From JAFAXD01 sp963760435 (GTDB lineage: Bacteria; Pseudomonadota; Alphaproteobacteria; Rhizobiales; Xanthobacteraceae), in contig CAVXDE010000020.1 of assembly GCA_963760435.1 (NCBI GenBank), positions 62,001-126,000 of the forward strand: 64,000 bases of DNA, given 5' to 3'. Shown here piece after piece: positions 17,706 through 27,245 of the stretch. The translations under genes were made by a program, and so were the position numbers. The notes under the pieces were generated by a model. It was given only the letters and a program-made list of their open reading frames with translations. It searched no databases and was not told the origin of the DNA. Each line of letters opens with the position of its first letter. The stretch's first letter is position 1.

Positions 17706-18477
17706 TCGGCGGCCCGCTGCAACGCCGGCGTACAGGCAATTTCGAGCCGCATCGCCAGGTCAGTCTGCGCCAGCAGGCGGCGCATCAGGGCGCCGGAATG
17801 AACCGCCGTGTGCGGTTGGAGATCTGGATCAACAATGGCCACGCCCGTCGAGCTCGGAGCGCAACAGCTGCAATGATTGCGCATCGTCGACATCGTACCA
17901 CTCGGGCAGGACGTGCACCGGAAGCCCGATCTCCGCGGCGCGCGAACGGGTCTGCTCCGCGACCCGCTCGGTGCTCCAGGCGACGTCCTCAAATAAGCGC
18001 CGGTGCGGTGCCTTCAGGCCAAGCAGATAATAGCCGCCGTCACGCGACGGGCCGAGCACGGCGCAATCGCCTGGGCGTGCGAGCAGTCGGGCGGTCTCAG
18101 TCAGAAGCGCGGTCGGCAGGGTGGGGCTGTCGGAATTGAGCACGACGGCGGCGCTATGGCCGCGGCCAAACATGGCTTCGATCGCCGTCAACAGGCAGTC
18201 GCCGAAATTTGGCGTGCCAGGCCTCGATCAGTCCGATGGATGACATAAGCGTGGACGTGAAGAACCCGGCGGTCTCCGGCGGGCCATAGGCCGCATAGCC
18301 GCGGATCGGAACCTCGCGCGCCGCCGCAGCGATATTGGCGACGACGTCCTTGAGGAACGCGGTGTTGAAGTCCGCGGCCTCCGCAAAGGTCAGCGGTGGG
18401 ACCAGGCGGGTCTTGGCGCGGCCAGGGATCGATGCCTTCGCCATGATGGCGATGCCACAACCAGATTCGGCGCTCAT
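17702..18477 (-). CDS. DUF2064 (TIGR04282) glycosyltransferase-like protein, two frame breaks
   Basis: Nucleotidyl/glycosyltransferase of the DUF2064 group, often annotated as arsenosugar-associated. It is read in three frames. Frame 1 from ATG 18477: AIMAKASIPGRAKTRLVPPLT. After an AAATTT run near 18205 one extra base moves it to frame 2: CLLTAIEAMFGRGHSAAVVLNSDSPTLP and LGPSRDGGYYLLGL, the family core. Near 17843 a further extra base gives frame 3: VAIVDPDLQPHTAVHSGALMRRLLAQTDL to the stop at 17702, which overlaps the radical SAM start. Both shifts are +1. The intact coupling at the 3' end argues that the real gene is whole. Confidence 0.72.
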
Positions 18478-18662
18478 GGTACTTCGCCTTGCTCGCCCTG
18501 CTTGGCGACTAGATGGGAATAGGAAACGCGCACTGACGGGGCAGGAAACGCAGCAAGACTATCCTGCGATCCGCCAGGCGGCATTCAAATCTTTCGTGGC
18601 GAAAGCAACGGCCGCATAACACCACCGTGATCGGGCCGTGTAACCTGGCAAGCTCATGCCGC

Positions 18663-19106
18663 TCAGGCCTGTGGCGCAATGAGCGCGAGCCCGGAGACCG
18701 GATCCTTTTTCTTGCGCAGATGGGTAGGGCTTTCCGTGATCATCAGTTCGAGGGTGGGCCGCACATGACCTTCGCCAAGATGCCCCGCCATCGCGGTCCC
18801 ATCATAACGGCCGACGACCAGATGAACATGCAGGGCAGGCGAGCCGGGAGAACCCTCGGCGATGTCGCCGATGAGTGAAGCAACCTCGACCTGTTCATTC
18901 ACTGGAATGCGCTTGTATTGCTTCGTCTGCCAATCGAAGTACTGAAGAACGATATTGCTGAATGCGCCGATGCCGGTGATCTGTGCGGCAAAAATCTGCT
19001 GTGCCTTGGCGAATTGCTGCAGGCAAGCCATAGCCTCTTCGCCGGTTTGCAGCACCAGCGCCCAGCTGCGCTGGCCGGACAATTCGTGCAGGAGCTTGTG
19101 GTGCAT
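18663..19106 (-). CDS. DUF296 (PPC domain) protein
   Basis: A 147-residue single-domain PPC/DUF296 protein. It shows WALVLQTGEEAMACLQQFA, the ITGIGAFSNIVLQYFD strand, and ALHVHLVVGRYDGTAMAGHL, whose His-x-His and Gly residues are the usual conserved metal or ligand site. The fold is found alone in bacteria and fused to AT-hooks in plants; bacterial function is unsettled. It stands 185 bases upstream of the DUF2064 gene on the same strand, perhaps with its own promoter. Confidence 0.83.
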   Translation of the reverse strand: MHHKLLHELSGQRSWALVLQTGEEAMACLQQFAKAQQIFAAQITGIGAFSNIVLQYFDWQTKQYKRIPVNEQVEVASLIGDIAEGSPGSPALHVHLVVGRYDGTAMAGHLGEGHVRPTLELMITESPTHLRKKKDPVSGLALIAPQA

Positions 19107-19169
19107 GGATTACTCGCGGTTTGTGCTGACGTAACCGCATCGCGCGGATAAAGGTTCCACACTTGGGAG

Positions 19170-19300
19170 CCCTCATCCTGAGGAGCCTTGGCCTGCAAGG
19201 CCAAGGCGTCTCGAAGGATGGCCCAGAGGCAAGGCTTTCGCCCGTGGCCATCCTTCGAGACGCATGCGTGCTTGCGCACGCATGCTCCTCAGGATGAGGG
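19170..19300. repeat. Multi-stem intergenic palindrome, family B, best copy
   Basis: Perfect 17-base outer arms (19170-19186 and 19284-19300; CCCTCATCCTGAGGAGC and its complement). Inside are perfect 16-base arms at 19206-19221 and 19248-19263 (starting GCGTCTCGAAGG), a CTTGGCCTGCAAGGCCAAG hairpin and an ATGCGTGCTTGCGCACGCAT hairpin. The whole can fold into a four-stem cruciform. It sits in the divergent gap between the DUF296 gene and the ABC operon. Confidence 0.85.
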
Positions 19301-19405
19301 CTCTAGAGGCCTTGTGAGCACGGCCGGATCAGCTTGACGGCCACATCGTACTTCGAAATACTACGTAAACGTATTAGTTCAGCCGCCGGGGCTACAGGAG
19401 GTCAA

Positions 19406-20392
19406 ATGAAGCTCACGTTGCATCTGCGGGCGATCCTCTGTTTCCTCGCCTTGCCTGCGCTTCGGCGTTCGCGCAACCGGCTCCCGCGCCCCAGGGACCG
19501 CCGGTGAAGATCGCTATCGCCAACTTCGGCCCGCACCCGCAGCTTCGGCTTCTGGCCGATAATTTCAAGGCGGCGATCCTGGCGGCGGGCATCAACGCGC
19601 AGTTCGACGAGGACCACGTCAATTTCGACCGCACGCTGGTGCCGCAGCTCCTCAACAAGCTCGCCTCGCATGATCCGGATCTGATGCTGACGATCACGAC
19701 ACCGCTCACGCAGACCGCCAAGCAAGTGCTCGCCAATCGCAAGTTCCCGATCGTGTTCGCGCCGGTGACCGATCCAGTGCGCTCCAAGGTGCTTGGCCTC
19801 GTGGGATCACGGCGATCCCTTGATGGTCGGCGCGTCAAACATGCCAGATCTCGATGCCACCTGCGAGTTTATCAAGCAGCTCCTGCCGCAAGCGAAGCGA
19901 CTCGGCATTCTCTACAACCCGGGCGACGACAGCGATAACGCCTTCGCTGACGCGCTCGAGCAGATCGCACCACGTCACGGTCTGACGTTGGTGCGGGTCG
20001 GCGTCGACAACGCCAACGATATCCCGCAGCGCGTGCAATCCGTGGACGGCAAGGTCGATGCAGTTTTTGTGCCAGCATCAAGCCTGCTGCAGCCGGCGAG
20101 TGCGGCCATCGCCTCGGCCGCGAACCGCATCAAGCTGCCGGTCTTCAACAGCGATCCCGGCAAGGTGCGCAATCATGAAATGCTCGCCGCCTATTCGGTC
20201 GACTGGCCCCAAGTCGGCACCAATGCGGGCAAGCTCGCCGCTGCCATTATCAAAGGCAAAAAGCCGTCCGAGCTTGCAGTCTGGCGCGCCGGCCCGAATG
20301 ATCGCGAGGTGGTCATCAGCGCCAAGCGCATGCAAGCGCTCGGCCTGACGCTGCCGGACTCGTTGAAGTCCTGCAACTGCGTGGTGGAGTGA
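19406..20392 (+). CDS. ABC transporter substrate-binding protein (TrpX/BmpA-like), frame breaks
   Basis: Periplasmic binding protein of the ABC_sub_bind (PF04392) family, first gene of a five-gene operon. ATG 19406, preceded by CAGGAGG, opens a signal peptide, but the expected cleavage site (ASAFAQPAP) is in another frame, so the frame breaks near 19440-19470. The mature protein begins VKIAIANFGPHPQ. A second break, one extra base near 19792, moves DPVRSKVL into ASWDHGDPLMVGASNMPDL. The rest (AKRLGILYNPGDDSDNAFADAL, VDAVFVPASSLL, AYSVDWPQVGTNAGKLAA) is canonical to the stop at 20392. Ligand unknown; TrpX of streptococci binds tryptophan. Confidence 0.75.
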
Positions 20393-20418
20393 TTTGTAGG
20401 GGGGTATTCCCTACGGCG

Positions 20419-21204
20419 ATGATCGCCATCGAGCATCTCAGTCTGCGGTTCCATCGCGGCACGCCCGACGAGCGCGTCGCGCTCGATGACTTGAGCTTCG
20501 GCATTGCCGAACGTGAGTTCCTGGTGGTGATCGGCACCAACGGTGCCGGCAAGACGACGTTGTTGAACGCGGTTGCCGGCTCGATCGTGCCGGAGCGCGG
20601 GCGTATCGTGGTCGACGGCGTCGATATCGTGCCCATGCCGGTGCATCGCCGCGCACGTTTTGTGGCGCGGGTGTTTCAGGATCCCATGGTCGGCACCGCC
20701 CCGGCGCTGACCATCGAGGAGAACCTTGCCTTCGCGTCGCGCCGCGGCGTCGGCCGCAAGTTCAAGCTCGCGCTCACCGCACAGGCGCGCAGTGCGTTTC
20801 GCGACCTGCTCGTCCCGTTCGGGCTCGGGTTGGAGAACCGCCTGCAAGCAGCGGCCGGCACGCTCTCGGGCGGACAGCGGCAAGTGCTGGCGCTGGTGAT
20901 GGCGACGATCCAGCAGCCGAAAATCCTGCTGCTCGATGAGCACACCGCGGCGCTCGACCCGCGCACCGCCGACATCGTCATGCAGGCGACGACCCGGCTC
21001 GTCGCCGAGCACCGGCTCACCACATTGATGGTGACGCACAACATGCGCCATGCGCTCGACTGCGGCAGCCGGTTATTGATGATGAACGCGGGCCGTATCA
21101 AGCTCGACCTCGCCGGCATGGAGAAAAGCAAACTCACCGCCCCGGAACTGGTCCGCCGGTTCGGTGAGGAGGACGACCAGATCCTCCTGCCGGGCGAGGT
21201 GTGA
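20419..21204 (+). CDS. ABC transporter ATP-binding protein
   Basis: A 261-residue ATPase with Walker A GTNGAGKTT, signature LSGGQRQVLALVMA, Walker B ILLLDEHTAALDP and switch VTHNM. The Q-loop is RVFQDPM. I chose ATG 20419 (MIAIEHLSLRF), the normal beginning of such proteins; a GTG at 20389 overlapping the previous stop would add ten residues. It is followed after seven bases by the permease gene. Like TrpZ it belongs with BPD_transp_2-type permeases. Confidence 0.88.
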   Translation: MIAIEHLSLRFHRGTPDERVALDDLSFGIAEREFLVVIGTNGAGKTTLLNAVAGSIVPERGRIVVDGVDIVPMPVHRRARFVARVFQDPMVGTAPALTIEENLAFASRRGVGRKFKLALTAQARSAFRDLLVPFGLGLENRLQAAAGTLSGGQRQVLALVMATIQQPKILLLDEHTAALDPRTADIVMQATTRLVAEHRLTTLMVTHNMRHALDCGSRLLMMNAGRIKLDLAGMEKSKLTAPELVRRFGEEDDQILLPGEV

Positions 21205-21211
21205 GGGCGCC

Positions 21212-22109
21212 ATGGAGATCCTGCTCGGCTTCTGGAACCTGGTGCCGATCACGCTGGTGCAAGGCCTCATCTATTCTTTCGTCGCGCTCGGCGTGATGAT
21301 CCCGTTCCGCATCGTCAATATTCCTGACATCACGGCAGAAGGCGCATTCCCGCTCGGCGGCTGCGTCGCAGCGATCCTGCTGGTGCACGGCATCCACCCG
21401 CTGATCGCGACCGCGCTCGCGGTCGCGGCGGGCTTCTGCGCCGGGGCGGCAACGGCGCTGTTTCATCTGAAGTTTCGGATTCACTCGCTGCTCGCCGGCG
21501 TGCTTGTCGTCACGATGTTATGGAGCATCAACCTGCGCATCATGGGCAGGCCCAACGTGGCGACGTTCGGTCTGAACGATATCTTTACCTGGATCAGCGA
21601 CGCCATTGTGCAGAACTTGACATTGCAGATCGTGTTCTTCGGCGTACTGCTCGCCGTCGTGTTGTTGTTGCTGTGGTGGATGCTCCACACCGAGGTCGGG
21701 CTTGCGCTGCGCGGCATCGGCGCCAATGCACAGCTTGCGCCGGCGCTGGGGGTGAATTACCTGCGCTACGCCGTCGCCGGCCTCGGGCTTGCCAATGCCA
21801 TCACGGCGCTCGCCGGTGCGCTGTCGGCGCAGCTGCAGGGCTACGGCGATGTCAGCATGGGCTTCGGCCTGCTGGTCAATGGGCTCGCCTCCGTCATCCT
21901 GGGCGAAGCCATCATTGGGCCGCCGCACCATCACCACCCAGTTGCTGGCGCCGGTCATCGGTTGCCTCGCCTATTATCAGCTCACCTCGCTTGCGCTCTC
22001 GCTAGGCCTCGCGCCCTCCGACCTCAAGCTTGTCACCGGGCTATTCGTGCTTGGCACGATCGGCTGGACCTTGGCCGGGCGCGGCCGCACCCGCGCGCTC
22101 GCGACCTGA
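21212..22109 (+). CDS. ABC transporter permease (TrpY-like, BPD_transp_2), one frame break
   Basis: Membrane permease of the branched-chain/simple-sugar importer type, with about eight hydrophobic segments. TLVQGLIYSFVALGVMIPFRIVNIPDITAEGAFPLGG is the family N-terminus and LNDIFTWISD follows. The conserved ALAGALSAQLQGYGDVSMGFG and LASVILGEAIIG are near the end. Near 21918-21924 one extra base breaks the frame. The true C-terminus (TITTQLLAPVIGCLAYYQL, SDLKLVTGLFVLG) runs in the next frame to the stop at 22109. The unbroken frame reads straight into the next gene and would produce a false fusion. Confidence 0.8.
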
Positions 22110-22117
22110 GTGTCAGC

Positions 22118-24511
22118 ATGAGCATCACTCAGGTCCCCGGCTATTGCACCCTCTGCCGCTCGCGCTGCGGCACCCTGAACACGATTGAGGACGGCCGCCT
22201 CATCCGCGTCGAGGCACTCCCCGGTCATCCGACCGGCAATGCGATCTGCTCGAAAGGGCGCGCCGCGCCTGAGATCGCTCACGACCCCAAGCGTCTCACC
22301 CATCCGCTGCGGCGAACCAAACCCAAATCGGCGGCCGATCCGGGCTGGGAGCCGATCAGCTGGGACCAGGCGCTCGATGAGATCGCCAACAAGCTGATGG
22401 CGTTGCGCGCCCGACATGGCGCCGAGACCGTGGCATTTGCGCTCTCCTCGCCCAGCGGCACCGCGCTGACCGACAGCTACGATTGGCTGGAGCGGCTCGC
22501 CTGGCTGTACGGCAGCCCCAATGTCCTCAACGGCACGGAGGTCTGCAACTGGCCAAAGGACTTTGCGCATCGCTTCACGTTTGGCCACGGCATCCCGCCG
22601 CCCGATTATGCCCGCTCGGATCTGATCGTGCTGTGGGGGTTCAATCCGGCCAGTTCCTGGATGGCGCACGCCTGGGCGATCTCGCAGGCGGTGATGCGCG
22701 GCGCCAAGCTGATCGTGGTTGATCCGCGGCGCTCGGGTTTTGCCGCGACGGCGCACCAATGGCTCGCCGTCAAACCGGGCACCGACGGCATTCTGGCGCT
22801 CGGGCTCGCCAGGCTCCTGATCGAGCAGCATCGGTATGACGAAGAGTTTGTTCGTTGCTGGACGACGGCACCGCTGCTGGTGCGCGATGATACTGGAGTT
22901 TATCTGCGCTGGTCGGATCTCATTCCCGGGGAGCCCCCGGACTACGTTGCCTGGGACGAAGGGGAGGGCAAGCCAGTTCGCTACGACACCACGCGGGCCA
23001 ATCACGCTCGCGCAGGCCAGGCGCTTTGCGCTGAGCACGACAGTTTAACCTGACGATTGCCGGCAGAGCGGTTCGCTGCAGCCCTGCGTTTGCGCTCTAT
23101 GCGCAGGCCTGCGCGCCCTACACACTGGAGCGGGTCGCGGCGCTCACCGGCATTGCGCCGGATGCGATCACCAACACGGCGGATTTGATCGCAAGCTCGG
23201 CCGCGCTGAGCTATCACTGTTGGACCGGCATCTCCCAGCATGCCAATGCCACGCAGACCGAGAGGGCTATTGCGCTCCTTTACGCGCTGACCGGCCGCTT
23301 TGACCGGCCCGGTGGCAACCTGGTGCTGGAGCGCCAGCCGGTCAATCGGATCAACGATTATGCGCTGCTGCCGGTCGGGCAGCGCGAGCGCACGCTCGGT
23401 CGGGTCGCAACGTCCGCTGGGTCCGGCGGCCAACGGCTGGATCACCGCCAGCGATCTCTACACCGCGATGCTCGATGCCAAGCCCTATCGGATTCGCGGC
23501 CTGGTGGCGTTCGGGTCAAACATATTGTCGTCGCTTGCTGAACCGATGCGCGGGCGCCGCGCGCTCGAGCAACTTGAGTTTCACGTCCAGTGCGATCTTT
23601 ACGAAACTCCGACCAGCCGATTTGCCGATATCCTGCTGCCGATCAACAGCGCTTGGGAGCGCGAGGGTTTGCGCGTCGGCTTTGAGAACAGCGCTGCGGC
23701 GCAAGCGCTGATCCAATTGCGGCCGCAGATGGTCGAGCCCATGGGCCAGTCGCGCTCGGACCTGTGGGTCGGGTTTCAGCTCGCGCTGCGGCTCGGGCTC
23801 GAGGACGAATTCTTCGGCGGCGATATCGAGGCCGGCTGGAATCACATGCTGGCGCCGCTCGGCATTACGGTAGAGCAACTGCGTGCTTCGCCGCGCGGGA
23901 TCGTGCGGCCGATCAATCCGGTCGCGCAGAAATACGCGCGTACATATGGTGGAGTCGTTGAAGGGTTCCCGACCTCGTCACGCCGCGTCGAGATCTATTC
24001 GGAAGCGCTGCATCAGGGTGGACAACCGGGCGTGCCGGCGTTCGCGCCGCCTGCCCAAGATAACGGGACGTTTCCGCTCACTCTGACGACTGCGCGCAAC
24101 ATCAACTTCTGCCATAGCCAGCACCGCGGCATTGCCAGCCTGCGCAAGCGCGCCGCCGCGCCGGCTGTGGAGATCAGCCGCGAGACGGCGCGCACGCATC
24201 GGCTGGGCGACGGAGATTGGATTGCCCTTGTCAGCGCATCCGGCCGTGCGCGCTTTCGCGTGCGTATCAATGCGCGCATGCACCCGCAAACCGTCGTCGC
24301 CGAATACGGCTGGTGGCAGGCCTGCGACGAACTCAAACTGCCGGGCTACCGGATGTTCGCCCTCTCGGGCAGCAACTACAACAATTTGATACCGGGAGAT
24401 CAGTTCGATCCGGTCAGCGGTGCGCCGGTCATGCGCTCGATTCCGTGCCGCATCGTGCCGCTGCGGCGCAAGTTGGCGTCCGCCGCCGCCGATCTGGTGC
24501 TGGAGGCGTAG
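22118..24511 (+). CDS. Molybdopterin oxidoreductase (DMSO reductase superfamily), two frame breaks
   Basis: About 797 residues. A [4Fe-4S] motif is at Cys10, Cys13, Cys17 and Cys44, followed by GRLIRVEALPGHP and the molybdopterin-binding core. A likely Mo-ligand cysteine is Cys143 (TEVCNW). There is no Tat signal, so it is cytoplasmic, as in formate dehydrogenase or assimilatory reductases. The frame breaks twice: near 23034-23043 (just before FNLTIAGRAVRC) and near 23405, where one extra G in CGGG interrupts RTLGR-SQRPLGP. From there the molydopterin-dinucleotide domain (PLTLTTARNINFCHSQHR, GSNYNNLIPGDQFDPVSGAP) is intact. It begins eight bases after the ABC permease. Substrate unknown. Confidence 0.8.
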
Positions 24512-24512
24512 G

Positions 24513-25065
24513 ATGCGCGCGCCAACCAACTGCCATCGCCCCGCATCTGCTCGCGGTCGACCTGACCAACCAGCTTCCCTATTTGCTGCGCCGCGCGCAC
24601 TTCGAAGCCGAAGCCGTTTTCGCCGAGATGTTCGATGCGCTCGCCGCAACGCCGCGGCAATCCGCCGTTTTGCTCACCGTGGCGCAACAGCCCGGCGTAT
24701 CGCAGGCGATGTTGAGCGATCAGCTCGGACTTGATGCCAACACATTGAGCAGCATCGTGTCGCGCATGCTGCGCAAGCGGCTGATCCGGCGCGAACGCTC
24801 TGCCACCGACAAGCGCCGCTACGGCTTGCAGGTAACCGACGCGGGCTATCGCCAGCTCGCGCAGTTTCTGCCCAGCGTGGGCAAATATCAGCAGCGCGTC
24901 GGCCGGCGGCTTTCGGCGGACGAACGCGAGCAACTGATTGTGCTGCTGCAACGGTTGCTTGGGTTTGATGTTTGTACTCTCGGACCTCATCCTGGCGCGC
25001 GGGCTTGTCCCGGCGATCTCGAAGGATGGCCAGGAACTCAGGCCTCCCTTGCGGCCGTCCACTGA
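24513..25065 (+). CDS. MarR-family transcriptional regulator, frame break at the start
   Basis: Winged-helix MarR protein. The core DALAATPRQSAVLLTVAQQPGVSQAMLSDQLGLDANTLSSIVSRMLRKRLIRRERSATDKR is unmistakable. The only good ATG, 24513, two bases after the oxidoreductase stop, is in a different frame: one extra base in AACCAAC near 24525 separates MRAPT from TAIAPHLLAVDL. The C-terminus beyond LLQRLLGF is encoded by a palindromic repeat and is probably not native. As last gene of the ABC/oxidoreductase operon it is a candidate autoregulator. Confidence 0.75.
24986..25033. repeat. Fragment of dispersed intergenic repeat (families B/C)
   Basis: Contains CCTCATCCTGG, GCGGGCTTGTCCCGGCGATC and CGAAGGATGGCC, words shared with families B (19170-19300) and C (49602-49705). 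It overlaps the 3' end of the MarR frame, which it extends by about 30 residues. Confidence 0.5.
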
Positions 25066-25124
25066 GCGCGATGACCGCGGTCACGCTCCGGCCAGGACGA
25101 GCCGAGAGGTCGAGCTCAAGATGC

Positions 25125-25892
25125 TCAGTCCTGCTTCGCCTCTTGCCGGCTGGCGATCGCGAGCCGGCCGGTCTCGCGCACGTGCGCGTTGAGGAGATCG
25201 ATGGCGCGCCGCGCGTCGCGGGCGAGGATCGCTTCGACGAGCTCGTCGTGCTCGCGGGCGACGTCGCGCGTGGCGACGAGATCGTGGCGCATCGCCAGGT
25301 TCTGATAGCGCTGCGTCCAGTCGAACAGCTTGGCCGATACGTCAAGCAGCCAGCGCGAGCCGCAGGCGGCGAGCATCGCCATGTGAAACTCGCGGTGGCG
25401 AGCCAGGTAGTCCGGATTGGGCCGGCCGTCGGAGCGGAACGGCGGCGTCTTTGCCAGATGATAATGCGCGAGCACGACGCGCTCTTCCCAGGCGACATCG
25501 CCCTTGCTGAGCGCGGCCGGCAGCATGATCTCGTTGAGCGAACAGCGCGTGAAGATGACCTCAGCGAGATCTGTTTGGTCGAGGTCCGCCACCACGAATC
25601 CGCGCTGGTCCTGCTGCAGCACCAGGCCTTCGGCCGAGAGGCGGTTGAGGGCTTCGCGAATGGGGCTCGCGCCCGTCCCGTAGCGCTCGCGCAGCGCGTC
25701 GATGCGCAGCCACTCACGCGGCACCAGCACGCCGCCGATGATGTCTTCCTTGATGGCGCGATAAGCCGCGGAGGCCAATGTCTCGGCGCCCGTGGCGCTT
25801 GCGCGGGCTGGAGCTGGCAAGGTGCGGGGTTTTCGCGGCACCGTCGGCCTCGTGCGGCTTGCGCCGATTACGCGTGCATGTACTCGGCCCAT
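25125..25892 (-). CDS. GntR-family regulator with FCD domain
   Basis: A 255-residue regulator. The N-terminal winged helix has LASAAYRAIKEDIIGGVLVPREWLRIDALRERYGTGASPIREALNRLSAEGLV, typical of GntR. The C-terminal FCD domain shows the metal-ligand pattern HREFHMAMLAACG and VAREHDELVEAIL. It is the last gene of the Rieske dioxygenase operon; its ATG at 25892 lies inside the end of the alpha-subunit gene (25-base overlap). It likely senses the dioxygenase substrate or a product (inference). Confidence 0.87.
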   Translation of the reverse strand: MGRVHARVIGASRTRPTVPRKPRTLPAPARASATGAETLASAAYRAIKEDIIGGVLVPREWLRIDALRERYGTGASPIREALNRLSAEGLVLQQDQRGFVVADLDQTDLAEVIFTRCSLNEIMLPAALSKGDVAWEERVVLAHYHLAKTPPFRSDGRPNPDYLARHREFHMAMLAACGSRWLLDVSAKLFDWTQRYQNLAMRHDLVATRDVAREHDELVEAILARDARRAIDLLNAHVRETGRLAIASRQEAKQD

Positions 25893-27235
25893 TTCGACCA
25901 GAATATCCGCATGCGGCCTTCATCGCCGTTGCGCACGAAGCTCGACGGATCCGCAGGCTGCATACCGGCCGACACATCGTTCCAGCCGTCGTAATCCTCG
26001 GCGCCTTTGTAGCCGCGCTGCGCGGCCTCGATCGCCTCTACGTCATCAGGGGTGCCGAAGCCGGCCGGTCCGAGAAAATCCATGTAGCTGTAGAGCCGCA
26101 GGCGGCGGATTTCCTTCAACTCCTCGGCCGGCGCCAAGGTCCAGCTCTGCACCAGCATCTCCTCGGGCTTGGTCGAGAAGTAGGTGCGGATCATGATCCC
26201 GTGATTGTCGACGATGGCGAGATTGGGAAAGATCAGGACGTGATGGTCGTAGAGCGCGATGCGCTTGGCGCGCTCCTCACCAACACGCGCTACCAGCCGC
26301 TCGAACAACTGGTCGATTTCCGGCTTGTACTTCGGGTCCCAGCTCGGATGCCACTGCGCGAACGGTCGTCCGTGGTTGGCCGGATAATCATAGGCCATGT
26401 GTCCGTTGCCGAGGTCGAGCTTCATCTTGGTCGCAGTCTGCATCAGGGCCGCGTAGCGGCCCTTCATCATCTCCTCGGCGCTCGCCTTGCGGTCGAACGC
26501 CTCGGTGGAGAGGCCGCTGGCCTGCGCGCGCTCCTTGCCGATCTTCAGAACGTCGGTCGAGTACTCGAAATAAGTCTGATGCACGGTGTTGACGTGGAAC
26601 GGATCCATGCCGTTCTCGTGCCAGAGCTTCCAGTTGGCATCGACCTGGAACGCCTGGGCGCCGGGCACGATCGCCATGCCGACTTCGGATTGGTCGGCGA
26701 TGTTGTCGAGATAGGGCTTGGCGCCGGCGAGATAATCCGACAGCGAGATCGCGTTGGCATCGAGGTTGATGAACCAGAAGCCGCGATATTGCTCGAGCCG
26801 CGGCACCGGGACGAGGCCGCGCTCGCGGTCGTTCTTGTAACCGTCCGGGTAGGCACCTTCTTGAGGGATGAGGCGGAGCGCGCCGTCGCTGCCAAAGACC
26901 CAGCCATGATAGAAACACTGGAACACGCTCGCCTTGCCGGATTTCTCGCGGCACACGCGGCCGCCGCGATGGGTGCAGAGATTGTAGAGAACGTGCACCT
27001 CGCCGGCAGAATCGCGGCTGAAGATGAAATCGCGCCCCGCGACGGTGCGGGTCAGGAACGAACCGCGTTCCGGCAGCTCGAAGTCGTGGCCGAAATAGAG
27101 CCAGCATTTCTCAAAGATCTTCTCGTGCTCGAGCTTGAGGAATTCCGGATCGGTAAAGACTTTGCGCGAGACCTGGAACAGTCCGTTGGGTTGGTCGACG
27201 CGAATGCCGGCCGGCGTCTCGATGCGTTGCTCCAC
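25868..27235 (-). CDS. Rieske ring-hydroxylating dioxygenase alpha subunit
   Basis: A 455-residue oxygenase large subunit. The Rieske [2Fe-2S] site is CTHRGG...CFYHGW (about residues 87-110). The mononuclear iron site is visible in HENGMDPFHVNTVHQTYFE, giving the Asp and two His ligands near residues 210-220. Such enzymes put both atoms of O2 onto an aromatic ring, needing a reductase, which is not in the window. The beta-subunit gene lies 10 bases upstream. The aromatic substrate cannot be told; the neighbouring TTT receptor suggests an acid. Confidence 0.9.
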   Translation of the reverse strand: MEQRIETPAGIRVDQPNGLFQVSRKVFTDPEFLKLEHEKIFEKCWLYFGHDFELPERGSFLTRTVAGRDFIFSRDSAGEVHVLYNLCTHRGGRVCREKSGKASVFQCFYHGWVFGSDGALRLIPQEGAYPDGYKNDRERGLVPVPRLEQYRGFWFINLDANAISLSDYLAGAKPYLDNIADQSEVGMAIVPGAQAFQVDANWKLWHENGMDPFHVNTVHQTYFEYSTDVLKIGKERAQASGLSTEAFDRKASAEEMMKGRYAALMQTATKMKLDLGNGHMAYDYPANHGRPFAQWHPSWDPKYKPEIDQLFERLVARVGEERAKRIALYDHHVLIFPNLAIVDNHGIMIRTYFSTKPEEMLVQSWTLAPAEELKEIRRLRLYSYMDFLGPAGFGTPDDVEAIEAAQRGYKGAEDYDGWNDVSAGMQPADPSSFVRNGDEGRMRIFWSKWAEYMHA

Positions 27236-27245
27236 GTCTGCCTCC

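Noticed and set aside
16653..18477. Arsenosugar biosynthesis operon
   Set aside because: The DUF2064 family name suggests it, but no arsM or arsS-type gene is present, so I keep only the general resemblance.
19170..19300. CRISPR-like repeat array
   Set aside because: The repeats are nested inverted arms without regularly spaced direct repeats or spacers.
21164..23053. Apparent fusion of ABC permease and molybdopterin oxidoreductase in one 629-codon frame
   Set aside because: The middle is a nonsense stretch caused by one extra base near 21920; the real permease end and the oxidoreductase start are separate, eight bases apart.
24400..25062. 220-codon minus-strand open frame over the MarR gene
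   Set aside because: The opposite strand carries a textbook MarR winged helix; the minus frame has no family features.
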